Shown in pieces: positions 10,922 to 23,300 of a stretch of DNA of 64,000 bases. Origin of the DNA: Rotaria socialis (taxonomy: Eukaryota; Rotifera; Eurotatoria; Philodinida; Philodinidae); contig CAJNYU010000515.1 of the NCBI GenBank assembly GCA_905331475.1, positions 1 through 64,000 of the forward strand. Reading direction: 5' to 3'. The notes under the pieces are model-generated. The model was not told where the DNA came from, ran no database searches, and saw only the letters and a list, made by a program, of their open reading frames with translations. The first letter of the stretch is position 1, and every line of letters starts with the position of its first letter. A program made the position numbers and the translations under genes.

Positions 10922-12760
10922 ATGCCTCTCAATTTGACAATCCAGTGTATTGTTTTTTATGTATTAATGGCAAATTTATTAGTTAGTTCACACGATATAT
11001 TTGATATGTTGTCTAAGGCTAATGATCCAGTTGTTAAAGCGGCTGTTGATGCGCCAACTGATGTGAAAGCAACAGCCAACGAAAATGCAGGCAATCTTGT
11101 ATATCTTCATTGCATGTTTTGGTTGCTTTTCATCAATCAATATATATTCTAGAAAAATGACGCAGCATCTACATTAACATTTAAAACTGAATATCGAACA
11201 GTACTCAATGCCTATCGCCATGTAGTTAGAGATTGGACAGAAAAATTTCCTGTAAGAAGCTAATATTATTATTTTTTTTGTACATAAAAATAATACTATT
11301 GATTAAATATATTTAGTCGGAAAATGCCGGAGAGTATTGTTTCTTACTTCAATTATCTTCAAGTGAAGTTGATCGACTTCATAAATTTGCTGCTGCATCA
11401 AGTTATGAAGAAGTTTGATTTTATTTATTCATTGTTTCGTTTATAATCATAATTATTATAGAAAAATGTTCTTCATGAGGTTCATGTTGTATCGGATATT
11501 CTCAAACGTGCTGTATACAAAATTGAAGTAGAAAACTCAACACTTAATGATGTCACCTGGTCTGCATGGTTACGATCATTTGATATCAACGTGATAATTA
11601 AAGTAAGGATCATTGAAATATTCAAAAATTTAGTTGATGTTTTGCGATAGTGAAGAATAAATACCATTGAAATCAAATATCTAACTAATTCTATAGAAAA
11701 AATAAAGCGTGTGATTTTTTCTCTTGAAATACATAATTATTCTAGGTTGGTTGCTTTCTCAGTGTGATTGGAATAATAAGTTTTATCAGCATTCGTGTTC
11801 ATCTTGGTTCCGGTCGATGGTTTGCAACTTTCTTCATATTTGCATTCATAACTTCTGTTATGCAAAATTGGTATGGCCTCTATCAGGTTTGTTTATTCAT
11901 TTTTATAGAGTAAAAATGTTAGCAATTTATTCTGCAGGAAGCACAAGCGAAAGTCGATGTAGTTCTTATGAAACAATTACCAAAACATTGCATAACTGGT
12001 TCGAAAGGATTTTTTTGGGCTATCATATCTTATTTTAGTGGTTTTGTGCAATTGCCAGTTAATGAATGTTTAGATTATCAGAAAGCATTACATGCTATAC
12101 CTCATACACAAGCGACGCCCATTCAAGTAAAATTCTCTTCGATTTAAAAAACCAAAATTTTATTCTTTTTTTCTTGGAAAGGCTATTTCAGTTACTATCG
12201 CTCAACTATTTACTACGCCACTTGGTGAAATCGGTGAGAAATTGTCAGAATTCTTTGCTGGTACCATGCGTCATGTGCCCACGTTGTCATGGCCAATTGT
12301 TATTGGTTTAATTGTATTTATTTTGGTTGTTGTTCTTCTTATGCATTCACGGTATGAAATAAATTTACCTATTATGATGGGCTCTCTTCGGCCATCTGCT
12401 CATGGCGCTATTCAAGGAGCAGCGCGTGAGAAAGAATTAGAAGATGCATTGAATGCTTCGAAAAGTACTGTAAAAAGCTTGGAAAATACAATAAAAGAAT
12501 TAGAAAAAACAAACCGCACACTTGAATATAATATCGAATCAAAAAAGCATGTTAGTCGATCATCAAGTAATGAAAGAATAAATCTTCAACGCGAACGCTC
12601 ATCATCAAACCGACGAGAAAATAATGAACTACGCAAACGAACAACGTCACCATTACGTGCTAATCAATCATCACATATGGAAACAAAAGAAAATCGTGAT
12701 CCATGCCAGCCAAAAGCAGCATCAAATCTTGGTGTACAACGTGAATTTCTTCCTGATTAG
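10922..12760 (+). CDS. CLCC1: CLCC1-like ER anion channel protein, seven exons
   Basis: Coding exons: 10922-11098, 11153-11251, 11317-11412, 11462-11602, 11746-11886, 11938-12126 and 12182-12760. All junctions are GT-AG and phase 0, giving 473 aa. I chose the ATG at 10922 because it follows a probable 5'-UTR 3' splice site (10908) and begins a signal peptide ending near VSSHD. The family match is in exons 5-7: a first membrane segment after VGCFLSVIG, a second at ATFFIFAFITSVMQNW, then Cys-Leu and PHTQATPIQAISVT...LGEIGEKLSEFF, and a last strong segment WPIVIGLIVFILVVVLL. This parallels the DPC...VPPTKALAVTF...EPLKHIGKG core of CLCC1/MCLC. The C-terminus has a coiled coil (about residues 345-390) and a Ser/Arg/Asn-rich tail. 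CLCC1 acts in ER membrane ion balance. A poly(A) signal follows at 12898. Confidence 0.85.
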
Positions 12761-12897
12761 TTTTACAAAACTATAGAAAAGTAAAAAATCAAATCCTGTT
12801 GTACAATTTTCGCGGCTACCATATATGAAAAATGTAGTGTGATGTTGAAATTTTATTTTCTTTCTAATCTCTTTTTAATTACCTATAATATGACAAT

Positions 12898-12903
12898 AAT
12901 AAA
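12898..12903 (+). terminator. Poly(A) signal of the CLCC1-like gene
   Basis: AATAAA on the plus strand, 138 bp after the stop codon, is the first canonical poly(A) hexamer downstream of the gene. Confidence 0.5.
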
Positions 12904-13037
12904 ATTTTCAAGGTTTCTCTTAATTACATGTCTTTAGAAAGCATAACTATTCGGTTGTTAGTATCGTTAATTATTTCTTCGTGTTCATAAATTTAATATT
13001 GTTAAAGACTTTTCTAAATTATGTTGCCCGTTTCTTG

Positions 13038-13076
13038 AGGGTGTGGGACTGTGAAGGAGCATGGGATCCACACCCT
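13038..13076. repeat. Telomere-like perfect 9-bp fold-back
   Basis: AGGGTGTGG (13038-13046) and CCACACCCT (13068-13076) are perfect reverse complements with a 21-nt spacer. It lies about 280 bp after the CLCC1-like gene, so it is probably just outside the transcript. Confidence 0.65.
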
Positions 13077-13307
13077 ATATCTCATACCTACAAAGTAATT
13101 TGTAATATTTTGTTGTATACGATAAGTTTATTTTTTTAATATCACATGTTGGTTGAAAGATAGAATAACTAAAGCAAAAATATCCTACAGCCAGAAAAAA
13201 AGAGAACGAGCAATATTCGGATGATACTTTTCATACAATCTCTGTCCTATGTAGTACATATTAAATGGTCACCATAACAATTATTTTGCCTGCCATGTGT
13301 TTTTTTG

Positions 13308-13601
13308 TTACATAATAATAATGCCGTATGTCGTCATCGTCAAATTCTCACCCTCCATTTTACCTTTAACATTGCCTGCCATCGTACTTAATCGAATCGG
13401 TCGACCCTCTGAAGCATGAGTAACTATCGTTGTTTGTGTTAAAGTAGAAGAAAACCGAGTCTGCACAATCCAATCGGATTCATCAAGAGTAGTAAATTTA
13501 TTCGCTAGAGCAAATGGCAATGTTTGAATCGCATCGCTTCTTGTTGTTTTCAATCTTGCATGAATCAAATTTTTATTTATCAGATGGTGAAACTGCACCA
13601 C
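13308..13601 (-). CDS. Possible terminal exon, unknown protein
   Basis: A 97-codon minus-strand frame with fairly ordinary amino-acid composition (ALANKFTTLDESDWIV, then a Thr/Ser-rich segment, ending TYGIIIM). I do not recognise the family. It overlaps the end of another minus-strand frame (13573-13779) in a different phase, so an intron or a frameshift may join them, but no clear GT-AG pair fixes this. It could be a relic of a once longer gene, or chance. The rest of 12.9-14.3 kb holds nothing I can support apart from a telomere-like fold-back and AATAAA on the minus strand at 14177-14182, which could serve the giant gene. Confidence 0.3.
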   Translation of the reverse strand: MVQFHHLINKNLIHARLKTTRSDAIQTLPFALANKFTTLDESDWIVQTRFSSTLTQTTIVTHASEGRPIRLSTMAGNVKGKMEGENLTMTTYGIIIM

Positions 13602-14334
13602 TATAAATGCAATCCAACTGGATCATAATCGAGACATATTGAACGCTTCTTACGTATGGGTTGCTAGTTTTAGTTGTTATAATGGATGATCTTCTGTTAC
13701 ATTGTTGAATTTCAAAAATTATTTTAATGTATTTGAGCTGATTGTTCTTTAATTTTAGACATGATATGAGTAAATCCATCGAGTCATGTTTTCATTGGAA
13801 GGGCACAAGGCATCAATGTTTAAGTGATGCATGAAATGTACCATATTAATAGAGCGAGACTAGTTGTCTCCTGAAAAAAATCATCCATGAAGTGGGAATA
13901 TGTACATGTGGTTAGTAATACAGAAAAGAGAAAGAAAATTCAAACTACTAAACATAATTATGTAAAAATCTTTCAAAAAAATGAGGTAAAAATATATAAA
14001 CAACTATGTTTAAAAAAACTGATACAAGAAATGAAAGATCAACAGTAAAATATGACAGAAGATGTCGTGGAAAACAATGCATGTGTGAGTTAGAATCATT
14101 TAGAACACATGTAGTATACATTCATATTGTAAATTCTTTAAGCATGAGAAATAAAATCAATGGTTACCCATTCAGTTTTATTTAAAGCAGAAATAAAAGA
14201 ATGGACATCAATATTGTTATTTATGTTTTCCTTCAAATTTCATCGGAAATGGTGCCACAACCATTGATTTTTTGGTTTGGAGGAAAAGAAAATTCTTGCC
14301 AGATTAGGCTGTGCCCTTTCAATTTTGCACCAAT

Positions 14335-17300
14335 CTAGCGACGTTTGAAAGCCGCTCGTATGATTTCTTCTGTCTCACTTTCAGTAGGATATTTACCATT
14401 ATCTGCTATCCATCTGGCTACAATGCATTCTTTTTTTTGGTGATTATCGAGGGGCATGAAAGCGAAAGATGCATCATTATTCAAATACGGGACTGAGTCT
14501 GTGTTCATTATCATATGCTGATATGAGTCACTTGCTACTCTGCCGACTGGAGTGTGTGCTGTATCAATAAAATTTGGTTTATGAGCATATTCTACCAAAC
14601 TAATTTGAAAAGCGTTGCCAGGACTCTTATCTTCTTTTAAAGCAACTCCTAGTTGGCTCCGATATTGCACAGCCTCATTGCTCCGGCCTGTACCTGGGTG
14701 TTCTTTATGTGAGCTTTTTGTTTCAGCATAAGCTGGCGAAATAGCTTCCAGTTTTTCACCGACACCCCCTTTTCTCTGAATTTTTAATGCGGGATCAGCA
14801 TCAGCAGCCAATGTCGCCCAGGGAATAGGATGTTCAAATTCATGCGTTTGTCCACTTACAGTTATGCCGTGTTCTTGCTTTAGGCGACTTTTTTCACGGG
14901 GTTTATTTCCATAAGTTCCCTCCTTTTTTGGTCGAGCATTTCGTTTTTTATTTTCATCCTTCGTGGCTTCATCATTTTCAAGATCTCGTTTCTCCTTTTG
15001 TCTACCAGCTATCATCGGATCAAGTGTACTTTCAATCATATTTTGTTTATATTTACTATAGGTTGTTCTATTTCGAGTAATATATTGATCTAAACTGTAT
15101 CTTTCTTTTTCTATCACAGCTTCATTTACTTTGCGACCAAGTGATTCATGATAAGCGATCAACAAACAGTCTTGACGGCCATTCAACTGTATGTATGTTT
15201 CCTTACCTCTAGCGGTCACAAAATGTCCTATACTTCCATTTTCACCTGGTTGAAAAATTATTTCAGCTGACTGTTTAAAAAAGGCAGGTATTTTTCTTAG
15301 TCCTCCAGGCCTTATTACTTCTGTTTCTCCTGTAGCTTGATTATGGACGGTTATATTTCTCCATTTACTATTTGCTAGCATTTTTATATCAGCACGATCC
15401 GTTGCTCCACTGTTTTTTTTGTTAATGTCGTTTAAACATCCTTCATTCATTTCTTTAGGATTTTTTATATTATTTTGCAGATCTTCTCGTTTGTCCTTAT
15501 TTCTTTGTTCATTCTGAGAAGATTGGTCCGTTGAAGGTTGTTCAACAATAACTTGACTATTTCTATCATTGTCTTTATTCTGATTTGCGTTTTTCATTTT
15601 ATTGATTGGATTCTTCTCATTAACCTCTCCATTACCCATTGCCTTTGCAATTTGTGCCATGGCTTTGCCAATCTGTTTTAATGTTCCGCTAATGATTTGC
15701 CTTAATATTTTTGCTAATTCTTTCGTTAATTTACTTGATATATATCCTTTTATGATACTAATCAACTGATCTACTCTTGCTTTAATAAGTGCATCCTTCA
15801 TTACTTTTGAGTTCACATTTTTCTCTTCGGTATTAATTGCGCCGTCAACAATCTTAGTCACAGTACTGATCGCACTCGTTAATTGTAACACAGACTGAAC
15901 AGCAGTCCAAATTCTATTAATCATAGACGTTGCTTTGATAGCAGCCGCAGTCATTTTAGCATATTTCGAACTCGAATTAGCCAGGCCTGCAGCAAACTGT
16001 TGATAACTATTTTGTAGAGTAGATACGACTTGTATTCGAATATTATCAAACTGCTGTGGTAATATTATGCTTTTTCCTAATGCTCCGTCGATGTTGTTTT
16101 TCATTTCGCTACAAGACTTTTCAAACTCACTGTCATTCTCGCTTGCAACGTAAAGATTTCGCACTTTCGTATTAATCGAATTGAAAATTCCTTTTAAGAA
16201 ATTTTCTTCGATTCCATTAACTATCATTGGTATAACACCGTCTTTGATCTGTTCCATAATTTTCTCGGTTAAAATGTTAGTTAAACAGATAGTTGCAAAA
16301 TCGCACGCTGCACTTTTAATTATCTTTGCAAACATTGCTGCTTTAGATAATGAACCTATCTTAGCTGCGGTTGAACCTACGGATGCTAGTTTTCCAATTC
16401 CAGCAGTCATTAGAGAAAGACTAAAACTAATCGATTTTTGTATTGCCCAGTCTTTCCAACTGAATTGACCCGACAGTCCTGCCATGGTTGCATAAATCAT
16501 ATCAGCAATACCTTCACTGAGTAGAGCACCTCCTATATTGACCGCGCCGCACGCTATTAAAATTGTTCCTCCAATGACTTCCGCAACTCCTATCATTGCA
16601 ACTGCAAAAGCATTCCAATCCCACCAAGATTTATCTTCTTCGATAATTAAAAACTTATTCAGACCGCTACCTTCGAAAAATGCTAGTTCACTTGGCACTT
16701 CCTCTTGATCTTGAAGATCCAAAAAATCTTTCAAGTTTACTTTCAAATCATCTTTATAGGAACGAATATCGCCCTGTAAACTTGCTAGTATTGACTGAAT
16801 CATTTGTTTATCATTCTCGAAGCCGCTTTTTGCTAAAATCTTATCTAAAGATTTGTCAATTTCGTCACGATTATCACCGTATTTGTACAAGGCAAGTCCG
16901 CCTGATTTTAAGATATTTTTCTCTTTTAAAAAAATTCGAATTTTATTTCCTTCTTCTTCTTTTGTACCAAATGGTAAATCTGTTTGATAGAAATATTCAC
17001 TTCCTCCTTGGCTAATATATTCTTTTAATTCTATTAAAAATTCTTTAAGATCTTTTGTTTCATAACCATTATCATTGAATTTCATTTTTGAATATTTTTT
17101 AAATTCACCATCAAATCGTAACGAATCGAAATCTAATTCGTTAATGTGAACTCGTTTCGTTTGAACTAGTATCTTTTTCTTTTCGAGATAAATTTTAAAT
17201 TTCATTTTCTCAGAAGATTCTTCAAATATCGAAATATCAACTTGATTCGGATCTATTTTATCTTCTAAATCTTTCCAAATACTTTCGTATTCTTCTGGTA

Positions 17301-20300
17301 ATTGCTTTTCTATTCTATTTTTATCTAATATAAAAACAGTTTGAAAAGTTTTAACATTCAAAACTTCCCATAATTGTTCGTTGTAGCAAACAATATTTTC
17401 AAAGTCATTTTTTTCAAATTCATTTTTTCTATTTAATAAACTAATCAATGAGTCCGCAATCGAAGGATCAATATTATCTCGAATCGTCTTTTCTATGTGT
17501 CCTTTTTCTTTTCTCAATACTTTTCTTATTCTATCTCCCTGAATAAGTCCACCTTGTACTAAAAGATCATATAGTTTCTCTCCTCGTTCATAATTTTCTT
17601 CTGTAAATTTCTCACCTTCTTTTGCGTTTAGAATAAAATCAAAAGGTTCTACTGTTTCTCCAATGGCTTTCTTTAAATAATGTATATGCAATCCAATCAC
17701 TTCTAGTTTTCCACTAATTTGATCTTGATAAAAATTTTCTTTCGAAGATACTTTTTTCAATATATCAGCTGTAGCTGATTGCGGAAGCATTTCGGCAATT
17801 TTAAGATTTGCCATTAGATTTCGTTTGATTGCTTCTAAAGAACGTAGAGCTTTCTTTAATTCTCTTCTTGACTGTTTTCGAATATTTCCTTCCTCCTTCA
17901 ATTTAATAATACAAAATACGAGTCCCATATAGGAGAATCCCGAAACATCTCCATATGTAATTCCTTTCTCGAAACATTTTTTAGCCATCAAAACTTCATC
18001 TTCTGATAGACAAACTTTCCCTATTTGAACCGCTTCTTCCGGTTTTTCAATAAATTTCTCTAGCAAACTGTCAAAATTAGTTTTTTGTAAAACATCAGCA
18101 ATCGCTTTAATAAACGAAGAATCAAATTGATTCAATAATATGTTTTTCCCCTGAGAAGTTTCAATATCATCAATGCTATTTTTCACTTTATCCAACCAAA
18201 ATGCCCAACGGTTTTTTAAAATATTTTCGAAAACTTCAAGAAATTTTTCTTTCAATTTTTCTGACCTATCATTAAATAGCGGCTCGAATATTTCTTTAGA
18301 AATCTTTTTCTTGAATTGATTAAATTTATCGAAAAGTTCTTCTTCAACTTCAAGACGAAGTATACTTTTCTGTTTTAAGTCCGATAGTCTAGCTGCTTCT
18401 TTATTATCTCGCTGGATTTTTTCTCGTTCTAAAATGATATCTGATAAATCTTCTAATTTCTTTTGTCGTTGATTATCAGGATATTGATTTAGTTCATACA
18501 TGTTTTCGTAAATAGATTTATCAACCTGTAAAATAAATTGCCCAGTTCCTGCGGCTCCATTTCTAGCTGTTCGTCCAAACGCTTGTTCTTCTACTCGGAC
18601 ATTTTCCGGTAGATAACTTAAAATTACATGCATACCTCCGTTACTATTGACGTGTGAATCTACATGAATATCAGTTCCTCGACCACCTTTATTAGTTGCG
18701 ATGATAATATCACCGACTGTAGCAGGTTGTTGTCGAAATCTTTCTTCGACATTATCACCATCTCTTCTATATTTTTCTATTCTGTGCGGTGGAACACCAT
18801 GTCGAATAAGTTCATTCCAAATGTTTTCTGTTGCTTCAACATTTTCACAAATAACTAAAACAGGTCGTTCGTGAGCTTGTTCGATACTTTCTTTAGCAAT
18901 TAAATCAAGCCAATCGCCATATTCAAATGACACTTTACTAGGCAGTTGAAAATAGGATTTCTTTCGAGAAGTAGGCAGATCAGCAAATTGAACGTGATAT
19001 AAATCAGATAAAAAACTTTGCGAATTTTCCGAGCCTAACGTTCCCGTTAAACCATAGAGACGCTGTTTATATCGTTGAAAGAATGCCTTATTAGAAATGA
19101 AAACTGCCTTTAAACTTTCAACAGTTATTTTTCGTCGATACTTTAATTCTAAAAACTGAGCTAAACCATGACTCCATCGTGTTGAATATTGCTCTATTCC
19201 GGTATCTTTATCGAGTACAATAATATTCTTTTGTTTTTTAATATGTTGATCATCTGTCTTAGGTATATCTAAAACAAAATGATCATCTTCTCGCATGATT
19301 CGCGCTTGAAATGCACTATCTACCCAACGCTCTATTTTGTAATTGACAAACTCGTTCATATAATCGGGAACAGAAATATTCTTATTTTGAACATTTGCTT
19401 TTATGAATTGAGAAATATCTTTAACATGTTCTGATATATCGTCAGAATTACTCATTTCTGTTCTAAGCACGGCAGCCCAAATATTAATAAACAATGTTTC
19501 GAGCCATTTCAGACTTTCGATTTCATGAGAAAGATAAAGAACATGCCGAGCTTTGTCTAAACACATATTATCGACTTCATCAACAATCAACGATTTATTT
19601 CGATTTTCATATCGTTTACCAAAAATCTTTTTACTATTAAATTCTTCTTCTAAAATGTCACGTTGAAATGTGCCCACTTCTCCATAAACGATATTACCTT
19701 GAGATGTATTTAAATCTGATCTATACGATTGATGATTAACTTCATCGTTTTCGCTGCAAATGTGGCCACTTTCAAGTTTTAATAGTTGAAAGAACGAACG
19801 ACATTTTTGTTCTCCTTCTATTGCTAAATCTCGATTACTAGAAACAATGTCAACAGCATGTCCGCATAGCGCAAGAAATGCGGCAATTAATCCTACAATC
19901 AGAGTTTTTCCTTCGCCTGTTCGAACTTGCTCAAGAAGTCCTTTATCATGACTGTGAATGACCAGTAGTAAAGCAACTATTTGTGTATCTTTCGGAAATT
20001 GTGGTTTATTCGCAATTGACCAAGCGTAAAGAATTAATGGGATGATTTGATCTAAATGAGAACGTACATATTTTTCAGGATTATCTTGATAGGATTTAAG
20101 ATTAAGAGTTTCTTGAATTTCCCGATTGATTTCTGAGTTTTCGTTACCTTCTAATACAGTTTTTTTTAAAGCTTTTTCTCGAAATCGTTTAGCTTCGTGA
20201 GCGATGCTTTCAAGAGTTTTGTTCACAATAACATTAGTTTTTTTATTTTGTTGATTAATCATCTGATCAATGATTTCTCGTGCTGAGCGATCAGATTTAT

Positions 20301-23300
20301 TATCAATCGCAAATCGAGATGAGACTATTTTTTTAATTTCATCAGGCCAATCAAGATAATTAAATTTCTCGACGATTTCATTTGCTTGTTCAAATGAAAT
20401 ATTTTCATAGTGCACAACTTCCAGTAGTTTATTTAGTTGCTCTACAGTTTTAACGGTTGTTTTGGCTATTTTATCGGAGATACTTAGAAAAAAATTCAAA
20501 AACCTATCATTATTTTCAATGCCTAATTGTATTCGAATACGATTTAAAAAAAGCAACGCTTTTTCGACACCATCTTCATTCATTTGAATCCCAGATTTAG
20601 TCATTTCTCGAGTAAAAATTTGAGAAAATTCAATTTCATGTAAAAGTATATCCCACACGGCTAATGAAGCATCGGACAATTGATCCAAACGTTCTTTACT
20701 CACACTTATCTTGCCCATTAATTCAACAATACTAAGAAATTTTTCTTTCGTCATCTTTTGGTAATCCGGTATAGAAGGAATATTACTCTGAGAATAAATC
20801 GCTTGATTAATTTGATCAATATAGTGACTCATAAACATATTATTGAATAAAAGTAAAATTTTTTCATTTACTCGCATTAACATATTACGAAGATTTTCTA
20901 TTTGGCTGCCAGGAGAAAATATCAAAGTATATTTTTCGACGATATGTTCTATTAATAATATTCTTAGCCAATCAGTTTGAGGCGAAGACGATAACTTTTC
21001 GATTGCTACACGAATATCTTCAAAGCAAGATAAACATTGTTGTACTTTTATAAAATGATCTACATTCATGGAAAGACCTCCGTCCATTTCTAATCTATTA
21101 TTAAATGTATCGATTAAATTATTAAAATTTAAAACTTCATACGGTTTTTTCTTATCAAACGAACAACCGCTTTGTATATATCCATTTAGTTCTTTAAAGC
21201 CATTTTCTATTGGTACTAATTCATAAAATTTCTCTAGTTTTTTTCTTTGCAATGCAAAAATTCTTGTAAAAATAATCTCTTGAATTTCATCGATTTTCCT
21301 CATGTCAAAAACGGTCGAATTTTTCACTATAAAATCAAATAATTCATCGTTGTCTTCTTCGAAAAATTCGGGAAAATAAATAACTATTTCTAACCACTTT
21401 GCATTTGAATATTTTTCAAATAAAGCTGTTGAATATTTCTCTAGATAAACAATTTTCAGTTCTTGATAAATACTCAAAATTGATTTTCTCAAATACGTAT
21501 ATTCGTTTATATTTTTATGAGATTTATTCTTACATAGATTTTCTAGATTTGAACATAATTTCTTGAGTTTTATTATATGCTGTATTTCTTCAATCTTACC
21601 TATAGATTCGTATGCTGAAAGTGTCTGCAATAGCCAAGCTAAGAAGTCTACAAATTGATCATCAATACTTCCTAATGGATTTCCTTGCTCAAGTACGACA
21701 TGAAGTAAAGTAATTTGAAATTGTGCATGAACAATATTTATGTCATTCGAAACTACATTATCTTGATGAACTCTACTAATCAATTTCATCAAATTTATTA
21801 AAGTTTTAAATGGAATTCTTCCTCGACGCATTATTGAATAAGAGGAGACCGGGTTTTCATAGATTTCATAAAATCTATCATAGATCTCTTGAAGAATGAT
21901 TGATTTTTTATTCGATTGCTGATGTAGAAAAATTAATATGACTTCAGAGACTTTTATTTTTTCTTCAACAGAAAGATTTTTCTCCATCTGTGTCTCGAAA
22001 GAAACGAGCTTTTCGTTATAGTATTTTATTAGCGTACGCAGTACTTGTTCTCTTAGATTTAATAACGTTTCTGAATTCTTAACAGTTCCTAAATTCTTAA
22101 TAGTTTCTTTGAGAAAATCATTGGTATTTTCCTCAGGACTAAATTCAGCTAAATTTAAGATACTTATAGCTTGCAATTCAATGTCGTTATTATCTTTTCT
22201 ATGATGAAGAAATAATTTTTCAAGTTCATTTTCTAATAATTGACTTATTTCTAGATTTTGTATTAAGCCAATATTAATATTTTTTCTCATTTCATACACG
22301 AAAAGACAAAAATTCGATTCCTGTAATAATTCCTTTGTTATGCTAAACAAAGTCTCATCCGATTTAGTATCGATTTTATTTAATCTATTCGTTATAAGAA
22401 TACGCATGTCATCGTCGATATTATCAAGATTAGAAAATAATTTGTCCTGTGCTATTAGAATAAGTTTTTTATCATTAAAAATAATATTATCGTTTTGTTG
22501 TTTATTAATTAAATCTATTTTCTCTCTTAGATGATTAGAAGTTATTTTTATATTTTTTTCTATTTCTCCTTTTTGTTCTGAACTATCGAAAATATCAAAG
22601 ATTTTTTCGATTTCAATTTCTTTTGATACATTTTTCAATGTTTCTTCATAACTGGATTTTATTTCATTTAATTGATCATCGGCTACACCGAGAAAAGTAT
22701 CGGAGTTTGCATGACGAATCAACCGCATTAGCTGATCATACAATTCAGCTACTTTGTCAGGTTTTTTATCTGTCTGTTGTGATATCTTTCGAAATAAACT
22801 ATTGATTTCACTCAAACTTGATAGGATATTTTCTGTATCGACTTTAGTTGATTTGAGTTTTTCTTCTTGTTTTTCGATTTCTAATTTTGTTATTTTATAA
22901 TCGAAAACTATCTTTAAAAATTTGAGCTCACTAGAAAGCGTGCTATTATTTGCTGTTGTCTGTAGAATAGCTTCTATAGTATGAGAAATAGTTTTTAGTG
23001 TTGAATCTTTGAAATTTTCTAGATTATTTGCTGTCCATTGAAGAAAACCTATTAACTTGTTATTCTCTATCACACTACTGATGTCCTGAGAAATCGAAAG
23101 AGTTTTAACGATTTCTTCTATTAATGTTGGATCATACAATGTATTAAAAGCGTCTATTTGCTGTTCGATTGTATATAAAGAATTGTTTGCTTCATACGGT
23201 TTTGAAGAATGAAAATTTAGATCGTTCGATTGTTGGATTTGATCTAAAACTTTGATTTTTTCAATGTTACAGGAAAAATCGAAAAATATGTCGTACAAGT

